Below the pieces are notes generated by a model. The model saw only the letters and a list, made by a program, of their open reading frames with translations, had not been told where the DNA came from and did no database searches. A program made the translations under genes and the position numbers. Below are positions 6,756 to 10,657 of a stretch of 10,657 bases of DNA, in pieces. The stretch is from NCBI GenBank assembly GCA_016839865.1, contig JAEOTN010000491.1:1-10657 (forward strand), read 5' to 3'. Origin of the DNA: Promethearchaeota archaeon (GTDB lineage: Archaea > Asgardarchaeota > Lokiarchaeia > Sigynarchaeales > MK-D1). Every line of letters begins with the position of its first letter. Position 1 is the first letter of the stretch.

Positions 6756-8072
6756 CAACTTCGAATAAATTTTTGGGGTATATCCCTCGACTTCCTCAAT
6801 GTATGCTATTAATTTCCTCTTTAATTCTACTTTAATTGTGTTGTATTTACGTTGAGTAACTAAATTAACATGTTCAGCAGGATCACTCTCTAAATCGTAG
6901 AAGTATTCTTCTTGGTATATTTTACTTGACCATCTAAAAAATCCACTTCGGAACGGAGCTTTAACCGAGTATTTCCATTTCTTAGTACGGATTGCCCGTC
7001 CGATTTGAGTGCCGCTGATTTGAATGAAAATTTCCTCTCTCGGTTTAGTTTTTTCCTTAACTACAGATTTTAATGAAATCCCTCTCATGGTTTCCGGAAG
7101 ATTAATTCCTGCAATATCTAATACAGTAGGCATCATATCAATTAATTGGGCAAAGTGAGATACTTCCCCTCTCTCAAATCCAGGCCCCTTGATAATTAAG
7201 GGAATATGTATGGAAGCATCATGACAGGAACGTTTGTATTCCCATTCTCTAGTGCGGAAGTGGCACCCATGATCGCTTGTGTAGATGAATACGGTGTTAT
7301 CAGATAATCCAAGATCCTCAATCTTTTGTTGAATACGACCAACATTTTCATCAATGCTATAACAACACGCTAAATAATTAGCGAATTCTTCAGGCCAGTC
7401 CCCTTTTAATCCTTTTAGATCCGCTGGAGGATCGAAATCTTCGAATTTTTCTTTGTAACCAAACGGTCCTTCAAAAGATTTTCGATTATTTTGATGATGA
7501 GGCTCTAAATAGGATACAAAAAGAAAAAACGGTTTATCTTTTGAGCGATGTTCGATAAACTCTATTGCATAATCGGTTATCGCATCAACCCGATATCCTT
7601 CAAAGTCCACAATATCATTTTTTTCATCCCAGACGTACCCCCCATATCCATGTGATGTATGTTCCAAAACATCAGCTGCTTTCCAGAATCCATTATAACC
7701 ACCTCGTTTCTGTAGCGGGACGGGATCGTGGATATATTTCCCCCCTTTAGGATCTGATGCAAGGTGCCACTTTCCTGTATACGCAACTTCATATCCATTA
7801 GCTGTGAGATTCTTCGCTAGGGTATTCACATTTTCCGGGAGAGCAATACCATTTCGGAAGCACCCCACCTCAGTCGGAAATTTACCAGTTTGTATACAAG
7901 CACGTGCCGGACCACAAAGTGGTTGATTTGTGTAAGCTTGAGAGAATATAACTCCCTTCTCCGCCATTTTATCTAAATTAGGACTTACATCTAATTTTTG
8001 ACCATAACATCCTAATGTATCATGACGTTGCTGGTCCGAAAATAAAAAAATGATATTGGGTCTTTCAGGCAT
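6738..8072 (-). CDS. Type I (formylglycine) sulfatase, cytoplasmic
   Basis: The 444-residue protein is a full-length S1-family sulfatase of the alkaline phosphatase fold. The N-terminal metal motif is NIIFLFSDQQRHDTLG (Asp13). The C-x-P-x-R signature is Cys53-Gly-Pro-Ala-Arg57, where Cys53 would be converted to formylglycine. Further active-site motifs are TGKWH (Lys101, His103), EPHH (His192/193), and TSDHG (Asp267, His268). The C-terminal EYFYDLESDPAEHVNL block is typical of the family. It hydrolyses sulfate esters, and the substrate cannot be read from sequence. There is no signal peptide or membrane helix, so it should act in the cytosol on imported substrate. Cys53 needs a maturation enzyme (anSME or FGE), which is not in this window. 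The gene starts 15 bp after the GH78 stop, with a weak GAAGTG ribosome site, so both genes are probably one transcript. Confidence 0.92.
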   Translation of the reverse strand: MPERPNIIFLFSDQQRHDTLGCYGQKLDVSPNLDKMAEKGVIFSQAYTNQPLCGPARACIQTGKFPTEVGCFRNGIALPENVNTLAKNLTANGYEVAYTGKWHLASDPKGGKYIHDPVPLQKRGGYNGFWKAADVLEHTSHGYGGYVWDEKNDIVDFEGYRVDAITDYAIEFIEHRSKDKPFFLFVSYLEPHHQNNRKSFEGPFGYKEKFEDFDPPADLKGLKGDWPEEFANYLACCYSIDENVGRIQQKIEDLGLSDNTVFIYTSDHGCHFRTREWEYKRSCHDASIHIPLIIKGPGFERGEVSHFAQLIDMMPTVLDIAGINLPETMRGISLKSVVKEKTKPREEIFIQISGTQIGRAIRTKKWKYSVKAPFRSGFFRWSSKIYQEEYFYDLESDPAEHVNLVTQRKYNTIKVELKRKLIAYIEEVEGYTPKIYSKLFKRIK

Positions 8073-8087
8073 GATAACACTTCGTTC

Positions 8088-9281
8088 CTACAAAGTACAT
8101 GTGTATTGATAAATTCCTGATCCTATAATTTTTTCTTCCGAATTATCTGGGAGTTTTACAGTTGAAGTTGTGTTTGGGGGGATTGTAACATTTAGAGTGA
8201 ATTTCCCATCATCGATTCTCCATGAGGATTTGATTAATCCATATCGAGTTTCTAATGATGCATTCACATAAGTAAGATTACCACCAGGTCTAGGTTTAAT
8301 TAATATGGATTTATAGCCAGGATTCTCCTCCACATAATTGATACCCGCGACTACTTTGTATAACCAATCCCCAATCGCCCCGTACGCGTAATGATTAAAT
8401 GAACACATGTCACTCGGATCGTTAATCCCCTCTGTATTTATGCTACCTCCTGGAGAAATTCCATCCCATCTTTCCCATATTGTAGTAGCTCCACAAGTTA
8501 TTGGATAAAGCCAAGAGGGACAAGTTTCTTGCATCAATAGATCATAAGCAGTATCCAATTGACCATTTTCACTAAGAGCCCACGTCAAGTAGGGAGTACC
8601 GAGAAAGCCGGTTGTAAGATGATTATCATTTCTCTTTACATCCTCAGCAAGAATTCGAGCAGTTTTTGCCTTTAATTCACCCGGGATCAAATTAAAGAAG
8701 AGTGAATTCGCATATATGGTTTGGAATCCTTTGTAAATACTACCATCAGGTTCAAGGAATTTCACTTTGAATGCGTGTTTGATTTTTTGGAATAAATCAC
8801 TAAAATATTGTGCATCTTTTGATTTACCGAGAACCTTTGCTGTCTTCGTAAGAATTTCTACTGAGTGTGCGTACCATGCGGTCGCAATCCAAGGAGTTTT
8901 AGCAAACCATTGCTTTTTTTCTTCATTTGGAGCCAGCCAGTCCCCGAAAAATTGAGGTCCGGCAGTAATTATATGCTCATCGATCTCCTTATCTACTTTC
9001 CTCAACTTTTTGTTTCGTTTTCTATTAGTCTTTTTCGCTCTTCGTTGGTAGCACTTAACCCATTTTTTCATGGAATCGTATTGGATTTCTAAAATCCGAG
9101 AGTCTCCGTAATCCACATATAATTGCCAAGGAAGCATTGTCGCTATATCAGCCCATCCAGTAGCTCCATTGAAGAATGGAGTGGAAAATACCATAGGTAT
9201 AACAGGAGGAATATTACCAGTTTTGTGTTGGTCCACACGATGATCTTTCAGCCATTTTGTAAAAAATCGATTAGTATCCAT
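8088..9281 (-). CDS. GH78 alpha-L-rhamnosidase, C-terminal part after an in-frame stop
   Basis: This is the second part of the GH78 gene. Conserved coding actually resumes right after the TAA, at 9329, with GWTGDANVFTPTANFI. The ATG at 9281 is the first possible restart, so these 397 codons may not be translated independently. The part holds most of the (alpha/alpha)6 six-hairpin catalytic domain, including TTIWERWDG (about 266-274, whose Glu should be the catalytic base by family comparison) and SFNHYAYGAIGDWLYKVV (about 294-311). The C-terminal beta-sandwich follows (about 320-397, from SILIKPRPGG). A Lys/Arg-rich stretch at about 77-99 (RRAKKTNRKRNKKLRK) looks like an insertion relative to typical GH78. 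No further stop or frameshift interrupts it. Alone it lacks the acid Glu and is not expected to work. Confidence 0.85.
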   Translation of the reverse strand: MDTNRFFTKWLKDHRVDQHKTGNIPPVIPMVFSTPFFNGATGWADIATMLPWQLYVDYGDSRILEIQYDSMKKWVKCYQRRAKKTNRKRNKKLRKVDKEIDEHIITAGPQFFGDWLAPNEEKKQWFAKTPWIATAWYAHSVEILTKTAKVLGKSKDAQYFSDLFQKIKHAFKVKFLEPDGSIYKGFQTIYANSLFFNLIPGELKAKTARILAEDVKRNDNHLTTGFLGTPYLTWALSENGQLDTAYDLLMQETCPSWLYPITCGATTIWERWDGISPGGSINTEGINDPSDMCSFNHYAYGAIGDWLYKVVAGINYVEENPGYKSILIKPRPGGNLTYVNASLETRYGLIKSSWRIDDGKFTLNVTIPPNTTSTVKLPDNSEEKIIGSGIYQYTCTL

Positions 9282-9329
9282 AATGAAGTTTGCGGTTGGA
9301 GTGAAAACATTAGCGTCTCCCGTCCAACC

Positions 9330-9332
9330 TTA
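9330..9332 (-). other. In-frame TAA stop interrupting the GH78 gene
   Basis: On the minus strand the codons read GAA CGT TAA GGT TGG ACG GGA GAC, giving E-R-stop-G-W-T-G-D. GH78 enzymes have Leu (or a similar residue) between R and G. A TTA leucine codon becomes TAA by one T-to-A change. Frame and motif continue unchanged on both sides, so this is a substitution and not a frameshift. It may be a real nonsense mutation, a consensus error in the assembly, or stop readthrough. Confidence 0.9.
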
Positions 9333-10657
9333 ACGTTCGTTTCGTTGAGGGCAATCTGTTGGTATGTCAAGAAAATTACCTTTTAATCCCCATTTGATAT
9401 TTTTCTGGAGCTGGTTAATCAATGAGTGTGAACAATCGAAAGAACCAATCTCCCTCATGTCTGAATGAATAACCACTCCAGTTACAGTATCAAGGGTTAC
9501 ATTATCATATCCTATGATTTTGAGGAATTGAAATCCCATGAATGTGAAATGGGGCTCAAATATTTCCTCTCTCCTGCCTTTACAGACATATTCTAGGCGG
9601 GCTTTAGCATCCCGTAAATTTTTTGTATACAAATCACCATTATCTAGTAATTCTCCATGTTTGACAATAATTTTTTGCCCTTCTTTTGTCCCTTTAAATT
9701 TAAGACGTAGCCAACCAACCATATTTTGACCCATATCGATGAGTTTAGATCCTTGTGGTCCATCCATCACCTCTTTTGGTGTGATTTCTTCAATTTTTCG
9801 AACTTTTTCTCCAAGTGAGAAGTTAAAATTCGGTAGATTTACGTCGTAGTTTTTTACTCCAAGCCATGAATTATCGTCAAAATCTGCATCTAACCATGGT
9901 GTTTCTAATCGAGCATCATATACTTCACCATCGTAAATTCCTGACTCAATAATAGGACCTGTGCTTACTTTCCAACTTTCATCTGACGAGATTACTGTTT
10001 CAGTCCCATCTGGATGAGTAAAAATCATTTTAAGAATAATTGCACCTTGACGTCTCCTATTACCGATACTGCCCATAAGTTTTCCTCGATACCATCCCTC
10101 TGCAAGAATTATCCCAATAATATTTTGATTTGAAATAGTATCTATAGGTACCTCATATACTTGATATTGTAAATGTTTTTTGTAAACTGTGAATCCCGGA
10201 GTGAAATATTCATCACCAATCCTCTTCCCGTTCAAATGAATCTCATATAATCCCAGTGCAGAAGCATATATTCTTGCTTTTACAATGGGTTTATTATTAT
10301 AGAATTTTTTTCGAAAATAAAAGACATTGTGTGGTTTTTTCCGCTTATCACTAATCTCTGGAGTGATCCAATCCGCTTTCCATTCATTTTGACTTAGTAA
10401 ACCCATTTCCCAAAAATAGGTTTTGCTCCATTCGCTTTCTTCCCCATGATTATCTGAGATTTTTATTCGATAATAATATCGATTTCGTGAAACTAAGGAT
10501 TTTCCATTATAGTGAATGTATAAGGATTGTTCAGATTCCACTTTTCCAGAATCCCAAACTAATTCATTCTCGAAGTTATCCTCACCTAAATTAACTTGGA
10601 TATGATAGGTTGTTTGGAGCACATTTTGATTTGAAGAAATAAATTTCCATGATATTC
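9330..10657 (-). CDS. GH78 alpha-L-rhamnosidase, N-terminal part, partial at the right edge
   Basis: The frame is open through the window edge, and ISWKF before VLQTTYHIQV matches the usual GH78 N-terminus (RLSW...Q.AY.I). The true start therefore lies outside, probably a few dozen residues away, and the GTG at 10622 is internal. Counting from that GTG, an N-terminal fibronectin-like domain covers about 1-85. A jelly-roll domain follows (about 100-270, with ASALGLYEIHLNGKRIGDEY and LAEGWYRGKL), then the GH78 beta domain (about 275-385, with DMGQNMVGW). The start of the six-hairpin catalytic domain ends in DIPTDCPQRNER. The Glu in NER is the family's general acid. Translation stops right after it at the TAA of 9330-9332, leaving no barrel. 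Together with the downstream part it would be an ordinary GH78 of about 850 visible residues. It releases terminal alpha-L-rhamnose from glycans or glycosides. Whether it is secreted cannot be seen. Confidence 0.88.
   Translation of the reverse strand, partial: ISWKFISSNQNVLQTTYHIQVNLGEDNFENELVWDSGKVESEQSLYIHYNGKSLVSRNRYYYRIKISDNHGEESEWSKTYFWEMGLLSQNEWKADWITPEISDKRKKPHNVFYFRKKFYNNKPIVKARIYASALGLYEIHLNGKRIGDEYFTPGFTVYKKHLQYQVYEVPIDTISNQNIIGIILAEGWYRGKLMGSIGNRRRQGAIILKMIFTHPDGTETVISSDESWKVSTGPIIESGIYDGEVYDARLETPWLDADFDDNSWLGVKNYDVNLPNFNFSLGEKVRKIEEITPKEVMDGPQGSKLIDMGQNMVGWLRLKFKGTKEGQKIIVKHGELLDNGDLYTKNLRDAKARLEYVCKGRREEIFEPHFTFMGFQFLKIIGYDNVTLDTVTGVVIHSDMREIGSFDCSHSLINQLQKNIKWGLKGNFLDIPTDCPQRNER

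Noticed and set aside
9330..9332. Recoding of the stop as selenocysteine or pyrrolysine
   Set aside because: The codon is TAA. Selenocysteine uses TGA and pyrrolysine TAG, and the expected residue here is an ordinary Leu.
9282..9335. Programmed frameshift joining the two GH78 parts
   Set aside because: Both parts are in the same reading frame and the conserved motif runs straight across the stop, so no frame change is involved.
10620..10622. GTG at 10622 as the start of the GH78 gene
   Set aside because: The frame stays open upstream to the edge and encodes ISWKFISS, which matches the conserved GH78 N-terminal strand, so the start lies beyond the window.
1..10657. CRISPR array, tRNA/rRNA gene, transposon or phage attachment site
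   Set aside because: No regularly spaced repeats, cloverleaf-like segment, transposase or integrase coding, or terminal inverted repeats were seen on reading both strands.

Overview
The window reads as a chromosomal segment of an AT-rich archaeon (roughly one third G+C by eye). The support for an archaeon is indirect. Several genes have T/A-rich TATA-like boxes about 30-45 bases before their starts. Two genes appear to start on TTG. One surface protein has a signal peptide, 14 N-glycosylation sequons and a C-terminal membrane anchor with a basic tail. An Asgard (Loki-type) genome would fit this gene mix, but nothing in the window settles the lineage. There is no rRNA, tRNA, CRISPR array, insertion sequence or phage gene.

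Layout. 1-55 (-): possible first codons of a divergent gene cut by the window edge. 97-1314 (+): membrane-embedded M28-type metallopeptidase. 1368-1709 (+): MIF/tautomerase-family protein. 1734-2531 (-): GNAT acetyltransferase. 2602-3918 (-): secreted, membrane-anchored C25 (gingipain/caspase-fold)-like protein. 4005-5093 (-): cytosolic protein with two 4Fe-4S motifs, related to reductive dehalogenase and epoxyqueuosine reductase. 5094-5299: divergent promoter region. 5300-6733 (+): GPH-family sugar:cation symporter. 6738-8072 (-): cysteine-type sulfatase. 8088-10657 (-): GH78 alpha-L-rhamnosidase, running off the right edge and interrupted by one in-frame TAA at 9330-9332.

How the genes fit together. 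The right 5.4 kb looks like a small glycan-use locus. A GPH symporter would import a glycoside, a sulfatase without a signal peptide would remove sulfate esters inside the cell, and a GH78 enzyme would release L-rhamnose. The sulfatase and GH78 genes are 15 bp apart in one direction and probably co-transcribed. The transporter converges on them, with stop codons only 4 bp apart. A sulfated, rhamnose-containing substrate is an inference from this gene set. The left 5 kb is a set of mostly independent genes with their own promoters.

Most notable points. (1) The GH78 gene is broken by a single stop codon exactly where the conserved Leu of the DCPQRNER-L-GWTGDA catalytic motif should be, with the same frame open and conserved on both sides. 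(2) The M28-like peptidase has two predicted membrane helices inserted between its first and second zinc-ligand motifs. (3) A sulfatase/GH78/GPH cluster is uncommon in an archaeon.
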